Below, one piece after another: positions 50,429-58,186 of a DNA stretch of 64,000 bases. Below the pieces are notes generated by a model. It saw only the letters and a list, made by a program, of their open reading frames with translations. It was not told the DNA's origin and did not search any database. Every line of letters begins with the position of its first letter. The first letter of the stretch is position 1. Source of the stretch: Streptomyces melanogenes (GTDB lineage Bacteria; Actinomycetota; Actinomycetes; Streptomycetales; Streptomycetaceae); assembly GCF_014649795.1 (NCBI RefSeq), contig NZ_BMTS01000006.1:186001-250000 (forward strand). Direction: 5' to 3'. Made by a program: the position numbers and the translations under genes.

Positions 50429-52465
50429 TTACGCCTCGGGCGCCGCGACCTTGCGGGTGCGCGTACGGCGGGGCTTGGGCTCGGCCTCGGTCGCCTCGGG
50501 GGCGGCCTCGACCGTCTTCTTCGCGCGCGTACGACGCGGCTTGGGCTCGGCGGCGACCGACGCGTCGGGCTCCGCGGCGACCGCCTTCTTGCGCGAACGC
50601 ACCGGCTTGGTGGCCTCCGCCGCCTTCGCGGCGGCGATCTCCAGCGCGGCCGACTCCGGCGTCAGGAAGCCGACCTCGGCCGACTCCGCGACCTTGCGGA
50701 TGCGGCGGCGCGGCTTCGCGGGCGCCTCGACGACGGCCTCGACGACCGGCGCCGCGACCTTGCGGGCGCGGGTGCGGCGGGGCTTGGGCTCGGCCTCGAC
50801 GACCGCGACGGGCTCGGCCGGGGCCGGGACGACGGGCGCCTCGGCGACGGCAGCGGCGGCCTTGCGGGTCCGGGTGCGGCGCGGCTTGGGCTCGGCCTCC
50901 ACCACGGTCTCGGCGACCGGCTCGACCACCGCCACCGGAGCGGCGACGGCCTCGGCGACCGGGGCCGCCTCCACCGGGGCCACCCGCGTACGACGACGGC
51001 GGCGCGGGGTGCGCGGCTCCGTGTCGGCGGCGGGCGCGTCGGCCGGCTCGGTGGCCACGGGCGCCGGAGCGTCCGCCTCGACCGTCGAGCCGCCACGGGT
51101 GCGGCGGCGCTGGCGCGGGGTGCGGGTGCGCTCGGGGCGCTCCTCGGTCGCGACCGGCGCGGCGGACTTGCGGCCGCGGCCGCCCGTCTCGCCCAGGTCC
51201 TCGAGCTCCTCGGCCGCGAGACCGGCGCGGGTGCGCTCGCCGCGCGGCAGGACGCCCTTGGTGCCCGCCGGGATGTTCAGCTCCTCGAACAGGTGCGGGG
51301 ACGTGGAGTACGTCTCGACCGGGTCCGGGAACTTCAGGTCCAGCGCCTTGTTGATCAGCTGCCAGCGCGGGATGTCGTCCCAGTCGACCAGCGTGATCGC
51401 GATGCCCTTGTTGCCCGCGCGGCCGGTGCGGCCGATGCGGTGGAGGTAGGTCTTCTCCTCCTCCGGCGACTGGTAGTTGATGACGTGCGTCACGCCCTCG
51501 ACGTCGATGCCGCGGGCGGCTACGTCGGTGCAGACCAGCACGTCGACCTTGCCGTTGCGGAACGCGCGCAGCGCCTGCTCGCGGGCGCCCTGGCCGAGGT
51601 CGCCGTGGACCGCGCCGGAGGCGAAGCCGCGCTTGGCGAGCTGCTCGGCGATGTCGGCGGCCGTCCGCTTCGTACGGCAGAAGATCATCGCGAGTCCGCG
51701 GCCCTCGGCCTGCAGGATGCGCGCGACCATCTCCGGCTTGTCCATCGAGTGGGCGCGGAAGACGTGCTGCGAGATGTTGGCGACGGTCGCGCCCTCGTCG
51801 TCCGGCGCGGTGGCGCGGATGTGCGTGGGCTGCGACATGTAGCGACGGGCGAGACCGATGACGGCGCCCGGCATGGTCGCCGAGAACAGCATGGTCTGGC
51901 GCTTCGCCGGAAGCATGTTGATGATCTTCTCGACGTCGGGCAGGAAGCCCAGGTCGAGCATCTCGTCGGCCTCGTCGAGGACGAGCGCGCGGACGTGGGA
52001 GAGGTCCAGCTTGCGCTGGCCCGCCAGGTCGAGCAGTCGGCCGGGGGTGCCGACGATGACGTCGACGCCCTTCTTGAGGGCCTCGACCTGCGGCTCGTAC
52101 GCCCGGCCGCCGTAGATGGCGAGCACGCGGACGTTGCGGACCTTGCCGGCGGTGAGCAGGTCGTTGGTGACCTGGGTGCAGAGCTCGCGGGTGGGGACCA
52201 CGACGAGCGCCTGCGGGGCGTCGGTGAGCTGCTCGGGCTTGGCCCGGCCCGCCTCGACGTCCGCGGGGACGGTGACGCGCTCGAGGAGCGGCAGACCGAA
52301 GCCGAGCGTCTTGCCGGTGCCGGTCTTGGCCTGGCCGATCACGTCGGAGCCGGAGAGCGCGACGGGGAGCGTCATCTCCTGGATGGGGAACGGGGACACG
52401 ATGCCGACGGCTTCGAGGGCCTCGGCGGTCTCGGGAAGGATCCCGAGCTCTCGGAACGTAGTCAG
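50429..52465 (-). CDS. DEAD-box ATP-dependent RNA helicase with basic repetitive C-terminal tail
   Basis: 678 residues if initiated at CTG 52465 (LTTFRELGILPETAEALEAVG), with AGAGG 7 nt upstream; no conventional start gives the conserved N-terminus without a foreign extension. The helicase core shows the Q-motif PFPIQEMTLP, motif I AKTGTGKT, motif II VLDEADEMLDLGF, SAT, and HRIGRTGR. The C-terminal 230 residues hold about five copies of PKPRRTR-like basic units, likely an RNA-binding tail. It resembles the RhlE group (Rv3211). Role: RNA unwinding in ribosome assembly or cold adaptation (inferred). Confidence 0.9.
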   Translation of the reverse strand: MTTFRELGILPETAEALEAVGIVSPFPIQEMTLPVALSGSDVIGQAKTGTGKTLGFGLPLLERVTVPADVEAGRAKPEQLTDAPQALVVVPTRELCTQVTNDLLTAGKVRNVRVLAIYGGRAYEPQVEALKKGVDVIVGTPGRLLDLAGQRKLDLSHVRALVLDEADEMLDLGFLPDVEKIINMLPAKRQTMLFSATMPGAVIGLARRYMSQPTHIRATAPDDEGATVANISQHVFRAHSMDKPEMVARILQAEGRGLAMIFCRTKRTAADIAEQLAKRGFASGAVHGDLGQGAREQALRAFRNGKVDVLVCTDVAARGIDVEGVTHVINYQSPEEEKTYLHRIGRTGRAGNKGIAITLVDWDDIPRWQLINKALDLKFPDPVETYSTSPHLFEELNIPAGTKGVLPRGERTRAGLAAEELEDLGETGGRGRKSAAPVATEERPERTRTPRQRRRTRGGSTVEADAPAPVATEPADAPAADTEPRTPRRRRRTRVAPVEAAPVAEAVAAPVAVVEPVAETVVEAEPKPRRTRTRKAAAAVAEAPVVPAPAEPVAVVEAEPKPRRTRARKVAAPVVEAVVEAPAKPRRRIRKVAESAEVGFLTPESAALEIAAAKAAEATKPVRSRKKAVAAEPDASVAAEPKPRRTRAKKTVEAAPEATEAEPKPRRTRTRKVAAPEA

Positions 52466-52853
52466 GGTGCTGCCTCTTCTGTGAGACGCGGTACGGAGGC
52501 GAACGCGGCGGGTCGTACCGTGCCGGGTACATCCGGCCGGTTCGGGGATCGACCGGGCCGGGTGGCGCGGGACCACTGCCGTCGCTCAAGCGCTCGTGCC
52601 GCTGAGGGTCCCTCATCTGCGGTTACGCACTGTCACGTGCCGCACTGGAGGGCTGTCGGGTCGGAGCCGACCGGGCGACCGACCGGGCATCCTCATTCAT
52701 CAAGCCGCCCGCCGAATACATGATCCTCGGCAGGCTCATTACCACTGTACCCCGGATTCGCGCATGTGTGTTGGGCGAATTCCCGGGAACCGGTCGCACG
52801 CTCTGGCTGACCAGGCCCTTCCTCCCTGCCGCGAGCGGGCTATTGTGCGCTGC
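52466..52853. promoter_or_regulatory. Divergent intergenic region between the helicase and ferritin-fold genes
   Basis: 388 bp. On the + strand TATTGT (52841-52846) is a -10 box 7 nt before the ATG at 52854. On the - strand TACAGT and TAATGA near 52740-52755 suggest a promoter about 280 nt upstream of the helicase start, so the helicase mRNA may carry a long 5' leader. I see no gene or known riboswitch in it. Confidence 0.4.
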
Positions 52854-53624
52854 ATGGAGACGCCTGACAACGCCCGCGCGGCCGGTACCGAAGCCGACGC
52901 GAACGCCGCAGAAGAGACCGTGGAACCCACCGGGATCGCCGCCCAGGACTGGGCGACGGCCTCCGCCGAGCCGCAGTACCGGGCCGCCGTAGTGGATCTG
53001 CTCGGCGCGCTCGCGTACGGCGAGCTGGCGGCCTTCGAGCGCCTCGCCGACGACGCCAAGCTGGCGCCCTCGCTCGCCGACAAGGCGGAGCTGGCGAAGA
53101 TGGCGTCGGCCGAGTTCCACCACTTCGAGCGGCTGCGCGACCGCCTCGCGGAGATCGACGCGGAGCCGACCGCCGCCATGGAGCCGTTCGCCAAGGCGCT
53201 GGACGACTTCCACCACCAGACCGCGCCGTCGGACTGGCTGGAGGGCCTGGTCAAGGCGTACGTGGGCGACTCGATCGCCAGTGACTTCTACCGAGAGGTG
53301 GCGGCCCGGCTGGACTCGGACACGCGCGGCCTGGTGCTCGCGGTCCTCGACGACACCGGCCACGGCAACTTCGCCGTCGAGAAGGTGCGCGCCGCGATCG
53401 AGGCCGACCCGCGCGTGGGCGGCCGTCTCGCGCTGTGGGCGCGCCGGCTGATGGGCGAGGCCCTGTCGCAGGCCCAGCGCGTGGTCGCGGAGCGTGACGC
53501 GCTGTCGACCATGCTGGTCGGCGGGATGGCGGACGGCTTCGACCTGGCGGCCGTCGGCGAGATGTTCACCCGGATCACCAAGGCCCACACCAAGCGGATG
53601 GCCGCGCTGGGCCTCGCGGCCTAG
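52854..53624 (+). CDS. Ferritin-like fold protein (MiaE_2 type)
   Basis: 256 residues from ATG at 52854. A disordered acidic head of about 35 residues is followed by a helical bundle with the carboxylate-bridged di-iron pattern: LGALAYGELAAFERLADDA, AKMASAEFHHFERLRDRLAEI (Glu followed by His) and a second set near DSIASDFYREVAARL. It resembles the actinobacterial MiaE-like family. MiaE hydroxylates a modified tRNA base, but that activity is not established for this branch. The gene diverges from the RNA helicase gene, as in M. tuberculosis Rv3210c/Rv3211. Confidence 0.83.
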   Translation: METPDNARAAGTEADANAAEETVEPTGIAAQDWATASAEPQYRAAVVDLLGALAYGELAAFERLADDAKLAPSLADKAELAKMASAEFHHFERLRDRLAEIDAEPTAAMEPFAKALDDFHHQTAPSDWLEGLVKAYVGDSIASDFYREVAARLDSDTRGLVLAVLDDTGHGNFAVEKVRAAIEADPRVGGRLALWARRLMGEALSQAQRVVAERDALSTMLVGGMADGFDLAAVGEMFTRITKAHTKRMAALGLAA

Positions 53625-53635
53625 TTGAAGAAGGT

Positions 53636-53666
53636 GCCGCCTACGCCGCTGAGCGGCGCAGGCGGC
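53636..53666. terminator. Hairpin overlapping the end of the small membrane protein gene
   Basis: GCCGCCT-a-CGCCGC pairs with GCGGCG-c-AGGCGGC (one internal mismatch). It contains the stop of the - strand gene and lies 12 bp after the + strand ferritin-fold gene. Confidence 0.6.
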
Positions 53667-53904
53667 CCGCCGGGCGCAGCAGCAGGGACAGCGCGACCAC
53701 GGCGATGAACGTGGCGCCCACGACCGTCGTCACCGCGTGGCCCGGGCCGACCGCCGAGTGGGTCAGGAAGGCGCCGAACAGGGCGCCCAGGGCGCCCACC
53801 GCGAAGACGGTCCGGCGCTCGGGCAGACGGTGCGGCAGGCGGGTCGCGGCGGTCCAGGCGAGGGCGATTCCGAGAGTCACGGAGCCGAGCGCTTCCAGGA
53901 GCAT
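53641..53904 (-). CDS. Small membrane protein, 87 residues
   Basis: ATG at 53904 (MLLEALGSVTLGIALAWTAAT). Three hydrophobic segments are visible: LEALGSVTLGIALAWTA, VFAVGALGALFGAFL and AVTTVVGATFIAVVALSLLL. A basic tail (RPAGRLRRSAA) follows. There is no recognised domain. M. tuberculosis has a small membrane protein gene (Rv3209) in the same slot between the ferritin-fold and TetR genes, so it may be equivalent; sequence similarity is not claimed. Confidence 0.7.
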   Translation of the reverse strand: MLLEALGSVTLGIALAWTAATRLPHRLPERRTVFAVGALGALFGAFLTHSAVGPGHAVTTVVGATFIAVVALSLLLRPAGRLRRSAA

Positions 53905-54026
53905 GTGCGTCCCTCCCGCGGTGTGGCCAGGTGTATCAGGTCACCAGCCGTCCTACCCGACGCTTGCGGAGCGCAATCCTCCCCTCACCGTGTGGAGCAC
54001 AGCGAGGGCACAGCCCGGACACAGCG

Positions 54027-54061
54027 GAGCGGCCCGGCGGTCGATGACCGCCGGGCCGCTC
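54027..54061. terminator. Hairpin terminator downstream of the DUF3107 gene
   Basis: Perfect 16-bp stem GAGCGGCCCGGCGGTC / GACCGCCGGGCCGCTC with a GAT loop, 22 bp after the DUF3107 stop on the - strand. Confidence 0.75.
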
Positions 54062-54082
54062 CCTTGCCACGTGTGCGTCGGG

Positions 54083-54310
54083 CTACAGCTGGCCGAAGCC
54101 CACCCGGCGAACCGTCGGCTCGCCGATCTCCACGTACGCGATCTTGTCGGCCGGCACCAGGACCTTGCGGCCCTTGTCGTCCTGGAGGCTGAGCAGCTGC
54201 GCCTTGCCGGCGAGGGCGTCGGCGACGGCGCTCTCGACCTCCTCGGCGGACTGCCCGCTCTCCAGAACGATCTCCCGGGGCGCGTGCTGCACGCCGATCT
54301 TGACCTCCAC
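54083..54310 (-). CDS. DUF3107 family small protein (TB9.4-like)
   Basis: 75 residues from GTG at 54310 with GGAGGGA upstream. The sequence MEVKIGVQHAPREIVLESGQ and the C-terminal VPADKIAYVEIGEPTVRRVGFG are the family pattern. In M. tuberculosis the homologue Rv3208A (TB9.4) is next to the TetR gene Rv3208, as here. Function is unknown. The size and the conserved basic/beta pattern suggest a small soluble protein. Confidence 0.88.
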   Translation of the reverse strand: MEVKIGVQHAPREIVLESGQSAEEVESAVADALAGKAQLLSLQDDKGRKVLVPADKIAYVEIGEPTVRRVGFGQL

Positions 54311-54443
54311 GGCTATGTCCCTCCGACGGTCTGCGGTGCGCGGTCAGCCGCGCCGTACCCCGCACACATTAGCCCGGTGAGGGGACCCGGACGGGCGCGG
54401 CGCCGCACGCTAGGAGCGAACAGCCGCACCCCGCAAGCGCTGT

Positions 54444-55085
54444 TCAGTGGCCCTCGGTGCCGTGCAGCGGGAAGCCCGCGATGCCGCGCCAGGCCAGCGA
54501 GGTGAGCAGCTGCACCGCCTTCTCGCGGGGGATCGCCGACTCGCTGGAGAGCCAGTAGCGCGCGACCACCTGGGAGACCCCGCCCAGGCCCACGGCCAGC
54601 AGCATCGACTCGTCCTTGGACAGGCCGGTGTCCTCGGCGATCACGTCCGAGATGGCCTCGGCGCACTGGAGGCTGACCCGCTCGACGCGCTCGCGCACGG
54701 CGGGCTCGTTGGTCAGGTCGGACTCGAAGACGAGACGGAACGCGCCGCCCTCGTCCTCCACGTACGCGAAGTAGGCGTCCATGGTGGCGGCGACGCGCAG
54801 CTTGTTGTCGCTGGTGGAGGCGAGCGCCGTGCGCACCGCCAGGAGGAGTGCCTCGCAGTGCTGGTCGAGCAGGGCCAGGTACAGCTCCAGCTTCCCGGGG
54901 AAGTGCTGGTACAGGACCGGCTTGGAGACGCCGGCCCGCTCCGCGATGTCGTCCATCGCGGCCGAGTGGTACCCCTGTGCGACGAAGACTTCCTGGGCCG
55001 CGCCCAGAAGCTGATTGCGGCGGGCCCGGCGGGGCAGACGCGTGCCTCGCGGGCGCGCTGCCTCGGTCTGCTCGATGGCTGTCAC
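54444..55085 (-). CDS. TetR family transcriptional regulator
   Basis: 213 residues from GTG at 55085 (VTAIEQTEAARPRG), GGAGG 4 nt upstream. The N-terminal TetR helix-turn-helix is clear: RRNQLLGAAQEVFVAQGYHS, DDIAERAGVSKPVLYQHFPGK. The C-terminal ligand domain shows YLALLDQHCEALLLAVRTAL and AVGLGGVSQVVARYWL. It corresponds by position to Rv3208. The ligand is unknown. Targets may include itself or the nearby DUF3107 gene. Confidence 0.9.
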   Translation of the reverse strand: MTAIEQTEAARPRGTRLPRRARRNQLLGAAQEVFVAQGYHSAAMDDIAERAGVSKPVLYQHFPGKLELYLALLDQHCEALLLAVRTALASTSDNKLRVAATMDAYFAYVEDEGGAFRLVFESDLTNEPAVRERVERVSLQCAEAISDVIAEDTGLSKDESMLLAVGLGGVSQVVARYWLSSESAIPREKAVQLLTSLAWRGIAGFPLHGTEGH

Positions 55086-55231
55086 GCCGCCTCCCAAAAA
55101 TTGATCTCGTGCGCGATGTACGCGCGCCGCCATCGTACTTTTGGGTAACCCGGCTGTGCGCGGTGCGCACGCAGAATTTCACGGACCGGACGCGCTGGGT
55201 AGCTGGAGATACACCGGCTTATCCGAACAAA

Positions 55232-55450
55232 TCAGCGGTAGTCGTCCTCGTCGAGGGAGACGACCCGGGTCTGTTCGACGGCGTCGGCCTCGCTGGCGGC
55301 GTCCGGGTGGACGTGGCTGAGCGGCTCGTCGCGCTCCTGCCGTACGTCCGTGTGCTGTTCGGCGGCGTCCGCCTCGGGAGTCTCCTGGGCGAGCTCCACG
55401 GCGTCGTCGTCTTCCTGGAACACTTCGGGGTCACTGGGGTCGAGGGGCAT
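55232..55450 (-). CDS. Small acidic protein, 72 residues
   Basis: ATG at 55450 with GGGAG 7 nt upstream. The composition is very acidic (many Asp and Glu; MPLDPSDPEVFQEDDDAVEL) and without hydrophobic segments, so it is probably disordered. I recall similar short acidic proteins at this position in other Streptomyces, without function. It is divergent from the alpha/beta hydrolase gene across 117 bp. Confidence 0.7.
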   Translation of the reverse strand: MPLDPSDPEVFQEDDDAVELAQETPEADAAEQHTDVRQERDEPLSHVHPDAASEADAVEQTRVVSLDEDDYR

Positions 55451-55567
55451 GATTGCTCCCTTTTGGAGGGCTTGGTTACGAGCCTATGGGCTAGCTCTGC
55501 GCACCGCTATGCGATCTGTGACGGCGAACACATGAACCACGGTGTGATCGTCTCGTAACATTGCCGC

Positions 55568-56536
55568 ATGTCTTCGACCGACCTGCCGGAAACCCTTGCC
55601 GCCGCTGTCGCCCCGGCTCCCCGGGTGGGCGCGGTCCGGGTGGCGGACGGTGAAGAGCTGCGCTCGGTGAGTCTGCCCGGGCTGACGCTGAACATCCGCG
55701 CCCGTCCGAATCAGAGATCCGGTCTCGAACCCGCCCTGTTCGTGCACGGGCTCGGCGGCTCGTCGCAGAACTGGTCCGCGCTGATGCCGCTGCTCGACGA
55801 CAGGCTCGATTGCGAGGCCGTGGACCTGCCCGGCTTCGGCGACTCCGCGCCGCCGGACGACGGCGACTACTCGGTCACCGGCCACGCGCGCGCGGTGATC
55901 CGGTTCCTCGACTCGGCCGGGCGCGGCCCCGTCCACCTCTTCGGGAACTCGCTGGGTGGCGCCGTCGCCACCCGGGTCGCCGCGGTCCGCCCGGACCTGG
56001 TCCGCACCCTCACCCTGGTCTCGCCCGCGCTCCCGGAGCTGCGCGCCCAGCGCACCGCCTGGCCGACCGCCCTGCTCGCGGTGCCCGGCGTGGCCTCGCT
56101 GTTCACGCGGATGACCAAGGACTGGACGGCCGAGGACCGTACGCGCGGGGTGATGGCCCTCTGTTACGGCGACCCGGGCAAGGTGAGCCCCGAGGCCTTC
56201 CGGGCCGCGGTCGAGGAGATGGAGCGGCGGCTGCGGCTGCCGTACTTCTGGGACGCGATGGCCCGATCGGCGCGGGGGGTCGTCGACGCGTACACCCTGG
56301 GCGGGCAGCACGGGCTGTGGCGGCAGGCCGAGCGGGTGCTCGCCCCGACGCTGCTGGTCTACGGCGGCCGGGACCAGCTGGTCGGCTTCCGGATGGCGCG
56401 CAGAGCGGCGGCCGCGTTCCGGGGGTCGAGACTGCTGACCCTGCCCGACGCCGGGCACGTGGCGATGATGGAGTACCCGGAGGTGGTCGCGCAGGCCTTC
56501 CGGGACCTGGTCGACGACTGCGGAAACAGGAGCTGA
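55568..56536 (+). CDS. Alpha/beta hydrolase
   Basis: 322 residues from ATG at 55568; TAACAT 6 nt upstream and no ribosome site indicate a leaderless mRNA. Fold elements: oxyanion strand LFVHGLGGSSQNW, GFGDSAPPDDGDYS, nucleophile elbow FGNSLGGAVATRVAA, acid LVYGGRDQLVGF and catalytic His in LPDAGHVAMME. A helical cap lies between about 165 and 245. The substrate is unknown. The stop is 8 bp before the DUF3152 start, so both genes are likely co-transcribed. Confidence 0.87.
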   Translation: MSSTDLPETLAAAVAPAPRVGAVRVADGEELRSVSLPGLTLNIRARPNQRSGLEPALFVHGLGGSSQNWSALMPLLDDRLDCEAVDLPGFGDSAPPDDGDYSVTGHARAVIRFLDSAGRGPVHLFGNSLGGAVATRVAAVRPDLVRTLTLVSPALPELRAQRTAWPTALLAVPGVASLFTRMTKDWTAEDRTRGVMALCYGDPGKVSPEAFRAAVEEMERRLRLPYFWDAMARSARGVVDAYTLGGQHGLWRQAERVLAPTLLVYGGRDQLVGFRMARRAAAAFRGSRLLTLPDAGHVAMMEYPEVVAQAFRDLVDDCGNRS

Positions 56537-56544
56537 TCCGGGGC

Positions 56545-58002
56545 GTGGGACGACACAGCCGACCCAAGGGCGCCGCAGGCACTCCCGAGTCCACCCGCAC
56601 CGCCGAGACCACCGGGCCCGTGCCCGTGGTGGACGGCGGGCAGGGCGCGGGCGGACGCCGCCGCGCCGACGGCCCGCCGACCGGCCCGGTACCGAGGATC
56701 CGCCCGGTCCCGGGCGACCCCGCCCCGCAGCACTACGGCGGCACCCCCGCGCACGGCGTGCCGCAGGTGCGCGGCGGCCACCCCGAGCACCACGAGGGCG
56801 GGGGCGGCTGGGGCGAACCCGCCGCACCGCACGCCGACGACTGGCCGGCCATGTCCGGCCCCGGTGTCCGAATACCGGGACCCCGGCGCGAGTACGTGGA
56901 CGCCTTCGACGGCGCCGACTGGACCGATACCGGCACCCACCGCGTGGCCGAGCCGGGCGACACGGGCTCGCACCGAAGGCCGGAGCCCACGGACACGGGC
57001 ACGTACCACCGGGTCGCCCCCACCGATACGGGCTCCCACCGCAGGGTGGACCCGGCCGACACCGGCTCCCACCGCAGGGTCGCCCCCGAACCCCAAGCGC
57101 CCCCCGCCCCCCGGCCGGTCCCCGTTCCCGAGCGGGTCGAGACGGCGCCCGAGGCCAAGACCGCCAAGGCGGCCAAGTCGGGGAAGTCCGGCAAGGGTTC
57201 CAAGGGCCGGACCCTCACGGGCATCGCGGCGGCGGCCGTCACCACCGTGCTCGCGGTCGTGGTGGCCGGGCAGGTCACCTCCGACGGCGGCCACAAGACC
57301 GGCGCCCAGGCGGCCGACGACAACGGCCGGGGCACGGACGGGCCCGCCTCCCGCTCCAAGGACCGGGCGACGCCCGAGCAGGCGGCCCCGGTCAAGCCCG
57401 CCTCGTACGAGCAGAAGATGGCCCTCCAGTACCCGATCGACCCGAAGCTGAAGGGTTCCGGCGAGTTCGAGACGGTGCCCGGGGCCGCGGCGGCGCCCGG
57501 CAAGGGGCGCAAGTACCGCTACCGGGTGGACGTCGAGAAGGGCCTCGGTCTGGACGGCAGCCTCTTCGCCGAGGCCGTGCAGAAGACCCTCAACGACGAC
57601 CGCAGCTGGGCGCACGACGGGGCCAGGACCTTCGAGCGGATCTCCTCGGGCAAGCCCGACTTCGTGATCACCCTGGCCAGCCCGGGCACCACGGCGACCT
57701 GGTGCGCCAAGTCGGAGCTGGACACCGCCGAGGAGAACGTCTCGTGCGACTCGGCCAAGACCGAGCGCGTGATGATCAACGCGTTCCGCTGGGCGCAGGG
57801 CTCCGAGACGTACGGCGCCCAGGCGATGTACGCGTACCGGCAGATGCTCATCAACCACGAAGTGGGACACCGGCTCGGCCACGGCCATGTGAGCTGTCGC
57901 ACTCCCGGGGCGCTCGCTCCGGTGATGCAGCAGCAGACCAAGTCCTTGGACATAGACGGGATCAAGTGCCGTCCCAACCCCTGGGTCTACCCGACTGGTT
58001 GA
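56545..58002 (+). CDS. DUF3152 membrane protein with putative zinc-metallopeptidase site
   Basis: 485 residues from GTG at 56545 (VGRHSRPKGAAGTPE); AGGAG at 56528-56532. A Pro/Gly-rich cytoplasmic region contains five tandem units of the type DTGSHRRVxP (about residues 130-185). A transmembrane helix lies at about 221-245. An external DUF3152 domain follows with HEVGHRLGHGH (His438, Glu439, His442, His446, His448), the layout of a metzincin-type zinc site. Four cysteines (WCAKSE, VSCDS, VSCRT, IKCRP) may form disulfides. M. tuberculosis Rv3207c is the counterpart. Substrate unknown. Confidence 0.85.
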   Translation: MGRHSRPKGAAGTPESTRTAETTGPVPVVDGGQGAGGRRRADGPPTGPVPRIRPVPGDPAPQHYGGTPAHGVPQVRGGHPEHHEGGGGWGEPAAPHADDWPAMSGPGVRIPGPRREYVDAFDGADWTDTGTHRVAEPGDTGSHRRPEPTDTGTYHRVAPTDTGSHRRVDPADTGSHRRVAPEPQAPPAPRPVPVPERVETAPEAKTAKAAKSGKSGKGSKGRTLTGIAAAAVTTVLAVVVAGQVTSDGGHKTGAQAADDNGRGTDGPASRSKDRATPEQAAPVKPASYEQKMALQYPIDPKLKGSGEFETVPGAAAAPGKGRKYRYRVDVEKGLGLDGSLFAEAVQKTLNDDRSWAHDGARTFERISSGKPDFVITLASPGTTATWCAKSELDTAEENVSCDSAKTERVMINAFRWAQGSETYGAQAMYAYRQMLINHEVGHRLGHGHVSCRTPGALAPVMQQQTKSLDIDGIKCRPNPWVYPTG

Positions 58003-58013
58003 GACCAGCCGGA

Positions 58014-58072
58014 CCCCGCTGTCCACACTGTGGGACAACTGTCTCAATCTCGGTTGACAGTGGACAGCGGGG
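58014..58072 (+). terminator. Inverted repeat after DUF3152 gene, overlapping the next promoter
   Basis: CCCCGCTGTCCAC (58014-58026) and GTGGACAGCGGGG (58060-58072) are a perfect 13-bp pair with a 33-nt loop. The right arm starts directly after the TTGACA of the downstream promoter. Confidence 0.65.
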
Positions 58073-58083
58073 CTTTGCATAGT
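58054..58083 (+). promoter_or_regulatory. Strong housekeeping-type promoter for the leader peptide and third peptide importer
   Basis: Consensus -35 TTGACA (58054-58059), 18-nt spacer and -10 CATAGT (58078-58083). The leader peptide ATG is only 7 nt after the -10 box, so its mRNA is probably leaderless. The spacer is the right arm of the upstream hairpin. Confidence 0.7.
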
Positions 58084-58090
58084 TCTCGGC

Positions 58091-58186
58091 ATGCCGCACC
58101 GTCCCGTCACCCCCGCACGCGCCGCCATCGAGCTGGCGCTGATCGGCGTGACCGGGCTCTGCGTAGCCGACATTCACTGTTGCTGA
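58091..58186 (+). CDS. Leaderless leader peptide ending in tandem cysteines
   Basis: 31 codons from ATG 58091 to TGA 58184-58186. The peptide begins MPHRPVTPARAAIELALIGV and ends in LCVADIHCC, with TGT TGC as the last two sense codons. There is no ribosome site, but a strong promoter places the transcript start at the ATG. Short leader peptides with Cys codons before the stop are known in actinobacteria, where cysteine-responsive attenuation controls sulfur genes. Here it precedes a peptide importer by 185 nt. Function as an attenuator is inferred. Confidence 0.65.
   Translation: MPHRPVTPARAAIELALIGVTGLCVADIHCC

Noticed and set aside
50267..52723. Very long open frame (over 800 codons) antisense to the DEAD-box helicase
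   Set aside because: It is a GC-frame shadow: the translation is Arg/Leu/Gly-rich without motifs, and the opposite strand has a full helicase.
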